A stretch of 5,215 nt of DNA from Gammaproteobacteria bacterium (GTDB lineage Bacteria; Pseudomonadota; Gammaproteobacteria; Arenicellales; JAHEKD01), in contig JAHEKD010000222.1 in NCBI GenBank assembly GCA_024638545.1, positions 1 to 5,215 on the forward strand, written 5' to 3'. Both the position numbers and the translations under genes were made by a program. The notes below the pieces were generated by a model. That model was not told the origin of the DNA. It ran no database searches and saw nothing but the letters and a program-made list of their open reading frames with translations. Shown one piece after another: positions 1 through 5,215 of the stretch; position 1 is the stretch's first letter, and each line of letters opens with the position of its first letter.

Positions 1-930
1 TACCAGCAGGCAGCCCATTTCATACGGCTGATAAAACCACTTATGCGGATCAACCGTTAAAGAATCGGCCCTTTGTATACCGTTTAATAGCTGCTTGCCG
101 TTGTCAGATAAAATGGCTGCACCGCCATAAGCACCATCAACATGCATCCAGAGGTGTTCCAGTTCACAAATATCGGCAATCTGATTCAACGGATCAACCG
201 TCCCTGTATTGGTTGTGCCTGCCGAGGCAATAATGCAAAATGGTTGAAAGCCCTGCAAACGATCCTTGGCAATTGCATTTTTCAGCTTGTTTAATGATAT
301 TTTAAATTCTGAGTCTGTCGGGATAATACGAAACTGGTTTTTATTAAATCCAATAACGCGAATTGCTTTGATATTTGAAGAATGTGCCTGATCTGATAAA
401 TAAATAACAGCATTTGAAAAGTTATCACCACATCTGATATTTCTCGCGGTGACGAGGGCAGTTAAATTTGCCATAGAGCCACCGCTGGTAAATATGCCGC
501 CTCCACTTTCTATCGGGAAATCAAATATATCCAGCAACCAGTTCAAAGTTACAATTTCCAGCTCAGCTGCTGCCGGTGATCCGGCCCAGCCACCTGAAAA
601 TATATTAAAGCCGGTGGCCAGAACATCAGCCATCGTGCTGATAAAATTACTCGGTCCTGGTACAAATGAGTAAGCCTTGGGGTGTGAGATGATAGAGCTG
701 TTGGTCATGACGTTTTCGATAACATAATCCAGCACTTCATTTGCTGAAGCGGGCATCAACGGTATATCTTCCAGGAATAATGCTTCCATTTCTTCACGCG
801 AGGCCGCAGCGACCGGCTTTTTTGATGCCTGGTTTTGAAAATGATTCACTAAATGATCGATCACCTTATACCCATAGGTTCTCATCTCCTGTTCGGTTAG
901 TGTCAACGTTGAATTTGCAAAATATTTCAT
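1..930 (-). CDS. PLP-dependent group II amino-acid decarboxylase (aromatic-L-amino-acid decarboxylase-like), C-terminus cut by window edge
   Basis: Predicted cytoplasmic PLP enzyme that decarboxylates an amino acid to its amine; the substrate cannot be read from this fragment. I translated 310 uninterrupted codons on the minus strand. Family landmarks come in the expected order: HPKAYSFVPGPSNF (about 77-95), SGGWAGSPAAAELE (about 112-125), TSGGSMANLTAL (148-159, phosphate-binding loop), SDQAHSS with H183 as the ring-stacking His, SAGTTNTGTVDP (236-247), HVDGAYGG with D265 as the pyridine-nitrogen Asp, and DPHKW with K297 as the Schiff-base Lys. The family is usually about 450-500 residues, so roughly the last third, including the mobile catalytic loop, lies outside the window. 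The start at 930 is forced from upstream: an in-frame stop sits at 942-940 and no start codon lies between. The Shine-Dalgarno is weak. It is divergent from the Lrp-type regulator. The family is secure; specificity for aromatic, diaminobutyrate, glutamate or other substrates is open. Confidence 0.93.
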   Translation of the reverse strand, partial: MKYFANSTLTLTEQEMRTYGYKVIDHLVNHFQNQASKKPVAAASREEMEALFLEDIPLMPASANEVLDYVIENVMTNSSIISHPKAYSFVPGPSNFISTMADVLATGFNIFSGGWAGSPAAAELEIVTLNWLLDIFDFPIESGGGIFTSGGSMANLTALVTARNIRCGDNFSNAVIYLSDQAHSSNIKAIRVIGFNKNQFRIIPTDSEFKISLNKLKNAIAKDRLQGFQPFCIIASAGTTNTGTVDPLNQIADICELEHLWMHVDGAYGGAAILSDNGKQLLNGIQRADSLTVDPHKWFYQPYEMGCLLV

Positions 931-978
931 TTCGTCACTTTACAGATTTCTGATCAATAATCTTAGATAAAAAATGTA

Positions 979-993
979 GCACAGCGACTGTGC
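979..993. promoter_or_regulatory. 15-bp perfect palindrome, candidate operator before the decarboxylase gene
   Basis: The sequence is GCACAG-CGA-CTGTGC: 6-bp perfect arms around a 3-nt centre, about 50 bp upstream of the decarboxylase start. A 15-bp dyad matches the known size of Lrp/AsnC recognition sites, but no consensus for this particular regulator is known. The binding role is inference. It could also form a small hairpin in the leader RNA. Confidence 0.4.
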
Positions 994-1001
994 CTTGGTG
1001 C

Positions 1002-1028
1002 GACAATTTTGGGAATTCGTGAATTGTC
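1002..1028. repeat. Inverted repeat GACAATT / AATTGTC
   Basis: Perfect 7-bp arms at 1002-1008 and 1022-1028 enclose 13 nt that contain GAATTC. The arm-to-arm centre distance is 20 bp, about two helical turns, which suits a dimeric or oligomeric DNA-binding protein touching one face of the helix. A third GACAATT lies at 1357-1363 and a shorter ATTGTC at 1203-1208. Operator function is inferred only. Confidence 0.4.
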
Positions 1029-1063
1029 CTGAAATGCGGGTTAGTTGAGAGGTGCAGTTTTAG

Positions 1064-1094
1064 TCTGTTGATAAACAGAGTCACCCGTCAACAG
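1064..1094. repeat. Nested inverted repeats around TCTGTTGATAAACAGA
   Basis: Positions 1064-1079 form a perfect palindrome, TCTGTT-GATA-AACAGA. The left arm can alternatively pair as CTGTTGA (1065-1071) with TCAACAG (1088-1094) across 16 nt. This may be an operator or a folded RNA element; the sequence alone does not decide. Confidence 0.3.
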
Positions 1095-1434
1095 CCAATG
1101 CCCAGTTCCGGGTCTACTTAAACTGACAACGGTTTTTTTGTTTTTAAACCGCTGTATTTTTATTAAATTTAAATACCGCAGTCAGGGAATATAAACCTCG
1201 TCATTGTCGGCAGTGAAATGCGGCGTGATAATCTGGTTTTAAGTTTTCCAAAAACGCGATTCGGCGACCCCTGCCAGTTTTGAAGGTAACCAATATAGGT
1301 TGAAAAATTCTGCCTGTCTACTGAGTGGACTTTTGTCTTAAGTTAAACCCCTGGCTGACAATTATCGGGTGTTCGAATGAATAATTGCGTTATCTGGAAT
1401 GTCCGGATGATTAGTTCTGTGCATGTTCAGGTGC

Positions 1435-1474
1435 TTAATATTTACGTTATCAGTAATATTAAATTCTTAATATT
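1435..1474. promoter_or_regulatory. AT-rich triple TTAATATT block, candidate autoregulatory operator
   Basis: TTAATATT occurs at 1435-1442 and 1467-1474, and its inverse AATATTAA at 1455-1462. The last two form a perfect 8-bp dyad around ATTC. The two direct copies are 32 bp apart, close to three helical turns. The block lies about 90-130 bp upstream of the regulator start. Lrp-family proteins are known to bind arrays of AT-rich sites phased on the helix and often control their own gene, so an autoregulatory site is a reasonable inference. AT-rich DNA makes chance palindromes more likely, which limits confidence. Confidence 0.4.
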
Positions 1475-1495
1475 CGCAATCATTATATAGATTGC

Positions 1496-1524
1496 TTGAA
1501 AAATTAGTAATTCGTAACTAAACT
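1496..1524 (+). promoter_or_regulatory. Possible sigma70 promoter of the regulator operon
   Basis: TTGAAA (1496-1501, 5 of 6 to TTGACA) and TAAACT (1519-1524, 4 of 6 to TATAAT) are separated by 17 bp. Transcription would begin near 1531 and leave a leader of about 34 nt before the ATG at 1565. An imperfect dyad TTAGT...ACTAA (1504-1521) overlaps the spacer and -10. In AT-rich DNA such matches arise by chance, so this is tentative. Confidence 0.3.
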
Positions 1525-1564
1525 GCGACATAAATTTCGAATAACAGAACTATTCTGCAACTCT

Positions 1565-2101
1565 ATGTCTCGTGGCGCAAAGATTACTGATAAAGCGATT
1601 CCGCCAGAACATCAAAATGATTGTTCGCAACAGGAAAAACAGCCGGCTACGGATGAGCTTAACCGCTCAATTATTCAAATGCTGCAAGCGGACGGACGTA
1701 TGCCTTATTCAGAAATCGCTAATGAACTGGGCGTTTCGGAAGGCACGATTCGCAATCGCGTTGCCAGTATGAAAAAAGCCGGATTATTGCGAATTGTTGC
1801 CATTGTTGACCCAATAGCAGCGGAATACAAGAGCGATGCCATTGTTGGCCTGAAAGTGGCACCGGGTCATTCGATACTAAAGGTGTCTGACCGACTGGCA
1901 GCATCACAGGATGTGGTCTATATATTATGGGTAAGCGGGCGCTTTGACCTGTTAATCGAGATTGTCAGTAATGACCGTCAGGCTTTTCTCGATTTTCTGG
2001 ACCGCGAAATTCATTCACAGGTGGATATCAGTGCCAGTGAAACCATGAGTGGGCTCAAGAACTTTAAAAACCAGTTTTTGTTGAAGCAAAACTGGCCGTA
2101 G
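1565..2101 (+). CDS. Lrp/AsnC-family transcriptional regulator
   Basis: This is a 178-residue DNA-binding regulator, expected to be cytoplasmic and to oligomerise as dimers to octamers. The N-terminal winged helix-turn-helix spans about residues 30-82: it starts at DELNRSIIQMLQ, and the likely recognition helix is in SEGTIRNRVASMKKAGLL (58-75). The C-terminal RAM/AsnC ligand-binding domain spans about 90-165 and includes the conserved VSGRFDLLIEI segment with the G-x-x-D signature (G124, D128). Family members are usually about 150-165 residues. Here a polar tail of about 28 residues precedes the HTH. The start at 1565 has no good Shine-Dalgarno, but no other ATG, GTG or TTG occurs in frame before Met39, which would cut into the HTH, so this start is the only one that keeps the domain whole. 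It is the first gene of a probable three-gene operon and divergent from the decarboxylase. Such regulators commonly control adjacent amino-acid metabolism genes. The effector is unknown. Confidence 0.93.
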   Translation: MSRGAKITDKAIPPEHQNDCSQQEKQPATDELNRSIIQMLQADGRMPYSEIANELGVSEGTIRNRVASMKKAGLLRIVAIVDPIAAEYKSDAIVGLKVAPGHSILKVSDRLAASQDVVYILWVSGRFDLLIEIVSNDRQAFLDFLDREIHSQVDISASETMSGLKNFKNQFLLKQNWP

Positions 2102-2133
2102 ACAGGAAAGATAACCAACACAATCGTATCAAT

Positions 2134-2139
2134 AGAGGA
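2134..2139 (+). promoter_or_regulatory. Ribosome binding site that fixes a GTG start
   Basis: AGAGGA lies 7 nt before the GTG at 2147. This strong Shine-Dalgarno supports GTG as the start of the ligase gene. The nearby ATG at 2157 is in another frame and cannot serve. It is the best ribosome binding site in the window, and much better than those of the flanking genes. Confidence 0.75.
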
Positions 2140-2146
2140 CTAATCA

Positions 2147-3562
2147 GTGACTGCATATGTTGAGAATTTTAAAGATGCACTGCCAACAAAAAGGCGAATT
2201 GCCGAGGTTCGCACACAGCTTGAAGATGCAGGCGTCAAGTACGTTTTATCGTGCTGGATTGATCTGTTTGGTGTTCCAAAAACCAAGCCGGTTCCGATGA
2301 GTGATTTTGAATTACTGTGTTTGGGCAAAGGGCCCCAGTTTGCTGTGCACTCAATTTCATATGTGCCGGAGTTATCACCGGCTGATTCTGACCAGCTGAT
2401 GGTGCCTGATCTGGATGCGGTTTATATTTGTCCCTGGGATAGATCGATGGCAATCATTTTCGCTGATTTGTTCTGGGAGGATAAACCTTACAATGTGTGC
2501 CCGCGTCAGGCGCTTAAACGCGCTATTGCTACGGCAAAGAAGCAGGGGTATATCGGTTATGCAGGGATTGAACCTGAATTTATTGCTATGCGTTACGATG
2601 AGTCCGGCCAGCCGGTTAAGGCCATTGACAGTGATCCTGCTGATGGATTAAGGCCGCGCCGGCAGGCGTTTGGATATGATGTCGAGTACTCTATCGACTC
2701 GATGCCGTTTCTGAAAGATATGATAGACCTCCTCGAGGAACTGGACTGGAATCTTCACGATGTCGTGGCGGAAGGTGCCTATTCACAGTTTGAGCTTGAT
2801 TTTCATTATACGGACTTGCTGCAGATGGCTGACCGTTTTGTGTTCCTCAGGATCATGTTAAAAGAGGTGGCAAAAGACCACGACATGTTTATCACCTTTA
2901 TGCCCAAACCTACGGTTGGCGACTGGCGCTCCGGTGCGCATATCAATTTTTCCATGCAGTCAGTCAAAAAGCCGGGTGAAAATTTATTTGGCGACTCAGG
3001 TAAAGGCTGGAGTAAAGCCTCACAATACGCCGTTGGTGGTTTGATGGCACATGCTGAAGCGATTACGGCCATTACCTGCTCAACCGTGAATTCCTATAAC
3101 GGGCTGGTTCCGCGGGTTGGTGGTTTTGAGGGAGGGACAGTGACCTGGGCACCAACCAACATAACCTACGGTTATAACAATCGTTCAGCCCAGTTTCGAT
3201 TGCCGCAAAGTCGACACTGTATTGAAAACCGCGCTGCGGATATGTGCATGAATGTTTATCTCGCATTAGGATTGACACTGCAAGGTGCAATCAAGGGCGT
3301 TGAGAACAGGATAGACCCGGGGCCGCCGACCGACCGTGATTTGTACGAGATGACTGAGCAGGAGTTCAAAGACCTGGGCATACGCCGCTTGCCGCGAAAC
3401 TTAATGATGGCCACCGATGCGCTGCGCGATGATCCGCTGGCACTGGAAGTGATGGGCCCGGTAATGCTTGACTCCTATCTTGCCTACAAGGTGGACGAGT
3501 GGGAACGCTATCATCAGCACGTCAGTGACTGGGAAGTCACTGAGTATTTGCGGCTATATTAA
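2147..3562 (+). CDS. Glutamine-synthetase-like ligase, type III (GlnT / gamma-glutamylmethylamide synthetase-like)
   Basis: A 471-residue ATP-dependent ligase of the glutamine synthetase superfamily, expected to activate glutamate as gamma-glutamyl phosphate and couple it to ammonia or an amine in the cytoplasm. The N-terminal beta-grasp domain is about 15-108 (WIDLFGVPKTKPVP, with D39 at the position of the ammonium-site Asp). The catalytic domain is about 115-455. Metal and substrate residues visible by motif are E142 and E144 (IEPEF), E209 and E216 (EGAYSQFELDF), H265 (SGAHINFS), R346 and R351 (NNRSAQFR), and E360 and R362 (IENR). The stretch TVTWAPTNITYGYNNRS resembles the type III pattern rather than type I. 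Oddly, the usual NSYKR motif reads NSYNG (315-319), so the Arg that binds the glutamate carboxylate in classical enzymes is missing, and a short Gly-rich insertion (GGFEGG) follows. The length slightly exceeds typical GlnT (about 435-445). It starts at GTG 45 nt after the regulator gene, with a strong ribosome binding site. The superfamily is certain; the amine acceptor is inferred from the neighbouring decarboxylase. Confidence 0.92.
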   Translation: MTAYVENFKDALPTKRRIAEVRTQLEDAGVKYVLSCWIDLFGVPKTKPVPMSDFELLCLGKGPQFAVHSISYVPELSPADSDQLMVPDLDAVYICPWDRSMAIIFADLFWEDKPYNVCPRQALKRAIATAKKQGYIGYAGIEPEFIAMRYDESGQPVKAIDSDPADGLRPRRQAFGYDVEYSIDSMPFLKDMIDLLEELDWNLHDVVAEGAYSQFELDFHYTDLLQMADRFVFLRIMLKEVAKDHDMFITFMPKPTVGDWRSGAHINFSMQSVKKPGENLFGDSGKGWSKASQYAVGGLMAHAEAITAITCSTVNSYNGLVPRVGGFEGGTVTWAPTNITYGYNNRSAQFRLPQSRHCIENRAADMCMNVYLALGLTLQGAIKGVENRIDPGPPTDRDLYEMTEQEFKDLGIRRLPRNLMMATDALRDDPLALEVMGPVMLDSYLAYKVDEWERYHQHVSDWEVTEYLRLY

Positions 3563-3583
3563 CAAACGCATTCAGCTAAAATC

Positions 3584-4594
3584 ATGCATAAAGATTACGA
3601 GATCTACTGCCTGGGCGACGTTAGTCTGCAGTCAGGTGCCGTGCTTCCGGATGCTCGCCTGGCCTATAAAACATATGGACAGCTGAATAGCGAAAAGAAC
3701 AATACCGTACTACTGCCCACTTTTTATACCGGTTCGCATATCCGCAACGAGGGATTTTTTGGAACCGGCAGGGCGATCGACCCAGAAAGGCACTACATCG
3801 TTTCAATCAATTTAATCGGAAACGGCTATTCATCCTCGCCCAGTAACACACCAGCGCCTGCAGACCGGGGGAATTTTCCCCTGGTGACGCTGTACGACAA
3901 TGTAGCGATGCAGGAGCAATTATTGAGAAAGCAACTCGGTGTCGAATCCCTTTTACTGGTAACCGGCTGGTCGATGGCCGGCTGCCAGGCGTTTCAATGG
4001 GCGGCACAGTATGCCGACAAAGTAGCGCACATTCTGCCTTTTTGCGCCTCGGCAAAAACCTCGCCACACAATATCGTTTTTCTTGAGGGCGTGAAGGCTG
4101 CCCTGCAGGCTGATTCTTTATTCAACAATGGGTTTTATCGCGAACCGCCGGTAAAGGGTTTAAAAGCTTTCGGGCGTGTCTACGCGGGCTGGGCATTTTC
4201 ACAGACGTTTTACCGGGAAAAACTCCATCGTCAGATTGGTTTGGAAACCGCTGAAGATTTGCTTGTTGACTGGGAGCTGGATCACCTAAACTGGGATGCA
4301 AATGACCTGCTAGCCAAGCTGGCGACCTGGCAGGCGGGCGATATTAGTAGCAACGCAATTTATCAGGGCGATTTTCAAGCTGCACTGCAGGCTATAACTG
4401 CAAGCACCATCATCATCGCCTGTGATAACGATTTATATTTTCAACCGGCAGACAATGAGCTTGAGATTAAGCACATCAGAGGCGGTGAATTAAGGATTTT
4501 TAAATCACCCTGGGGCCATTGCGTTGCATCACCGGGCAATGACGCACAATTTACCGAATACCTAGACAATGCGATTAAAGAATTGATTGCCTGA
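3584..4594 (+). CDS. Alpha/beta-fold hydrolase or acyltransferase of the MetX (homoserine O-acetyltransferase) superfamily
   Basis: A 336-residue cytoplasmic alpha/beta-hydrolase with no signal peptide or membrane segment. The nucleophile elbow is GWSMAG with S130. The likely acid is D283 in DNDLYFQP and the base H312 in SPWGHCVASPG, giving a full Ser-Asp-His triad. The N-terminal core reads ARLAYKTYGQLN (25-35) and PTFYTGSH (45-52), followed by IGNGYSSSPSNTPAP (78-92). A lid region lies between about 155 and 260 (SAKTSPHN, LKAFGRVYAGWAFSQTFYRE). True MetX enzymes have an oxyanion-region HALTG-type motif and a C-terminal GHDAF-type motif; both differ here. The protein looks like the broad bacterial and fungal group annotated only as alpha/beta-hydrolase, so methionine synthesis is not supported. 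It follows the ligase by 21 nt without an obvious Shine-Dalgarno, so translation may depend on the upstream gene. The substrate is unknown; an ester, amide or acyl-transfer step linked to the ligase is an inference. Confidence 0.88.
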   Translation: MHKDYEIYCLGDVSLQSGAVLPDARLAYKTYGQLNSEKNNTVLLPTFYTGSHIRNEGFFGTGRAIDPERHYIVSINLIGNGYSSSPSNTPAPADRGNFPLVTLYDNVAMQEQLLRKQLGVESLLLVTGWSMAGCQAFQWAAQYADKVAHILPFCASAKTSPHNIVFLEGVKAALQADSLFNNGFYREPPVKGLKAFGRVYAGWAFSQTFYREKLHRQIGLETAEDLLVDWELDHLNWDANDLLAKLATWQAGDISSNAIYQGDFQAALQAITASTIIIACDNDLYFQPADNELEIKHIRGGELRIFKSPWGHCVASPGNDAQFTEYLDNAIKELIA

Positions 4595-4623
4595 AATAAA
4601 TCTGTCAGTAGATAATCGTAATC

Positions 4624-4916
4624 TCAGCGGCTGTAGATGGGCAACCGCTCGCGTTTCCAGTAATTAAGTCTGAATAGACTCTCAAGGCCGCTGTCGATCA
4701 GTTTTGGCTGTTTTGTGTATATCAGGTTGGTATCGCAAAACAGGATTACAGGATGACTTTGATTATTGCCTGCAGCCAGTTTAAGAATCTGCTGATTGCA
4801 ATTTTCGAATTTTGCGCAGGGTACTTGATGGCGTTTTCAAAATTCCGTAAATGAATATCATCACGCCAGCCCGCATTTTCGTATATTCTTGCACTTAATT
4901 GTGTGTGCCGATCTGC
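4624..4916 (-). pseudogene. Frameshifted C-terminal remnant of an unrecognised gene
   Basis: Two adjoining minus-strand frames read like protein. From 4916 to about 4824 the frame gives a piece containing RIYENAGWRDDIHLRNFENA. From about 4824 to the TGA at 4626-4624 the next frame gives some 66 residues including NQQILKLAAG, HPVILFCDTNLIYTKQPK and LESLFRLNYWKRERLPIYSR. Restoring one base in AAG-GTACCC near 4824 would join them as ...NAIKVPCAKFENC..., so a single-base deletion is the simplest explanation. No start codon exists in the first frame; it is preceded by two stops (TAA TGA, 4922-4917), so the 5' part is lost or decayed too. It faces the hydrolase gene tail to tail, 29 bp apart. I do not recognise the family. 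It might alternatively be a sequencing error in an intact gene end, but the upstream stops argue for decay. Confidence 0.5.
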
Positions 4917-5035
4917 TCATTATGCAATTTTGATGATGCCCGGTGCAGGCGATGCTGGGCGCAAGACGCCGGTTTCGATATAAGACCTCACATCAACAGC
5001 CTAAAAATGAAAAGACGCTCATCAGGGCAGGTTAT

Positions 5036-5046
5036 AGCCCGCATTT
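5036..5046. repeat. Direct repeat AGCCCGCATTT (second copy at 4868-4878)
   Basis: AGCCCGCATTT occurs at 4868-4878 and again at 5036-5046 in the same orientation. The inverse core AAATGCGG also occurs at 1032-1039 and 1216-1223, so all copies I found lie outside intact genes. They may be remnants of mobile-element ends or a dispersed repeat. An 11-bp match in 5 kb can arise by chance. Confidence 0.3.
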
Positions 5047-5108
5047 CTCACCGGACTTCGTAGCGAGACGGTTAAAGGATGCGTCCTGTATGGATTTTAC
5101 GACCAAAG

Positions 5109-5140
5109 GCCGGCATTATGTTATCAGCATATGTGCCGGC
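5109..5140. repeat. Stem-loop with GCCGGCA / TGCCGGC arms
   Basis: GCCGGCA (5109-5115) can pair with TGCCGGC (5134-5140). Inside, TATG (5117-5120) can pair with CATA (5128-5131), leaving a 7-nt loop (5121-5127) and small bulges. No T run follows, so a rho-independent terminator is unlikely. A dispersed palindromic repeat or the end of a mobile element is possible. Confidence 0.35.
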
Positions 5141-5215
5141 ACAAGGGCCCGCAGGCATCGTTGACACGATGTCGAGGACCCTGACCGAGTAAAATGCCCA
5201 CAGGGCGTGGCAAGG

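Larger units (their letters stand above)
931..1564. other. Divergent intergenic region, no gene, rich in palindromes
   Basis: This 634-bp gap separates the divergent decarboxylase and regulator genes. I see no coding stretch on either strand, no RNA gene and no convincing terminator. It does hold perfect inverted repeats (979-993, 1002-1028, 1064-1079, 1065-1094, 1455-1474), an AT-rich multi-site block at 1435-1474, three copies of GACAATT, and a TCTGTT/AACAGA palindrome. It is unusually long for a bacterial divergent promoter region. Together with the palindromes this suggests a regulatory region, probably controlling both arms. Part of the length could also be decayed DNA. Confidence 0.7.
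4595..5215. other. Region without an intact gene; gene remnants and short repeats
   Basis: These 621 bp follow the hydrolase gene. I find no RNA gene and no clear terminator: a 5-bp AGCGG/CCGCT stem at 4626-4649 has no T run. A frameshifted minus-strand coding remnant occupies 4624-4916. Beyond it only short open stretches in mixed frames are visible, with an 11-bp direct repeat and a stem-loop. The pattern suggests decayed coding or mobile DNA. Confidence 0.6.

Noticed and set aside
449..673. Plus-strand open frame inside the decarboxylase gene
   Set aside because: It is a shadow of the well-supported minus-strand decarboxylase reading frame and has no family motifs.
1130..1151. CGGTTT...AAACCG hairpin as a terminator
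   Set aside because: The stem is only 6 bp with a T-rich 10-nt loop, there is no T run after it on either strand, and no gene ends nearby.
2147..3562. Assignment of the ligase as housekeeping glnA
   Set aside because: The NSYKR motif is altered, the WAP-type motifs are type III-like, and the neighbours are an amino-acid decarboxylase and hydrolase rather than ntrBC or other nitrogen-control genes.
3584..4594. Assignment of the hydrolase as metX
   Set aside because: Superfamily fold and triad fit, but the motifs around the oxyanion hole and catalytic His are not those of homoserine O-acetyltransferase, and no methionine genes are nearby.
4943..5164. Plus-strand open frame of 73 codons
   Set aside because: Its composition is Arg/Lys-rich with no recognisable domain, there is no Shine-Dalgarno, and it lies in a patchy region whose opposite strand is also partly open. 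Probably not a gene.
5161..5195. TTGACA (5161-5166) with TAAAAT (5190-5195) as a promoter
   Set aside because: Both hexamers are good, but the spacer is 23 bp, too long for sigma70, and no gene follows in the window.
5072..5215. Minus-strand open stretch running off the right edge (47 codons to a TAA at 5074-5072)
   Set aside because: It reads moderately like protein (VLDIVSTMPAG...), but all three frames are fairly open here and no family is recognisable. It is too short to call.

Overview
The window reads as a chromosomal segment of a proteobacterium, most likely a gammaproteobacterium. The base composition is moderate, the Lrp/AsnC regulator is of proteobacterial style, and the glutamine-synthetase-like and alpha/beta-hydrolase proteins resemble proteobacterial family members as I recall them. 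No database search was possible, so the taxonomic statement is inference.

Layout. Positions 1-930 (minus strand) hold the first 310 codons of a PLP-dependent group II (aromatic-L-amino-acid type) decarboxylase, cut by the left window edge. Positions 931-1564 are a 634-bp divergent intergenic region with no gene but several perfect inverted repeats and a recurring GACAATT heptamer. Positions 1565-4594 (plus strand) hold three closely spaced genes: an Lrp/AsnC-family regulator, a glutamine-synthetase-like ligase of the type III (GlnT/gamma-glutamylmethylamide synthetase-like) kind, and a MetX-superfamily alpha/beta hydrolase. The gaps are 45 and 21 nt with no terminator, so this is probably one operon. 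Positions 4595-5215 contain no intact gene. They hold what looks like the frameshifted C-terminal remnant of an unrecognised minus-strand gene (4624-4916) and a patchy stretch with a short direct repeat and a stem-loop.

How the genes may work together (inference). A decarboxylase converts an amino acid into an amine, and a GS-like ligase is a candidate to attach glutamate to that amine. The hydrolase could act on the product or on an acyl precursor. An Lrp-type regulator between them would sense an amino acid and control both divergent arms. Each component family is known, but I do not recognise this combination as a characterised pathway. The ligase also carries Asn-Gly where classical glutamine synthetases have the Lys-Arg of the NSYKR motif, which argues that it is not an ordinary ammonia-assimilating enzyme.
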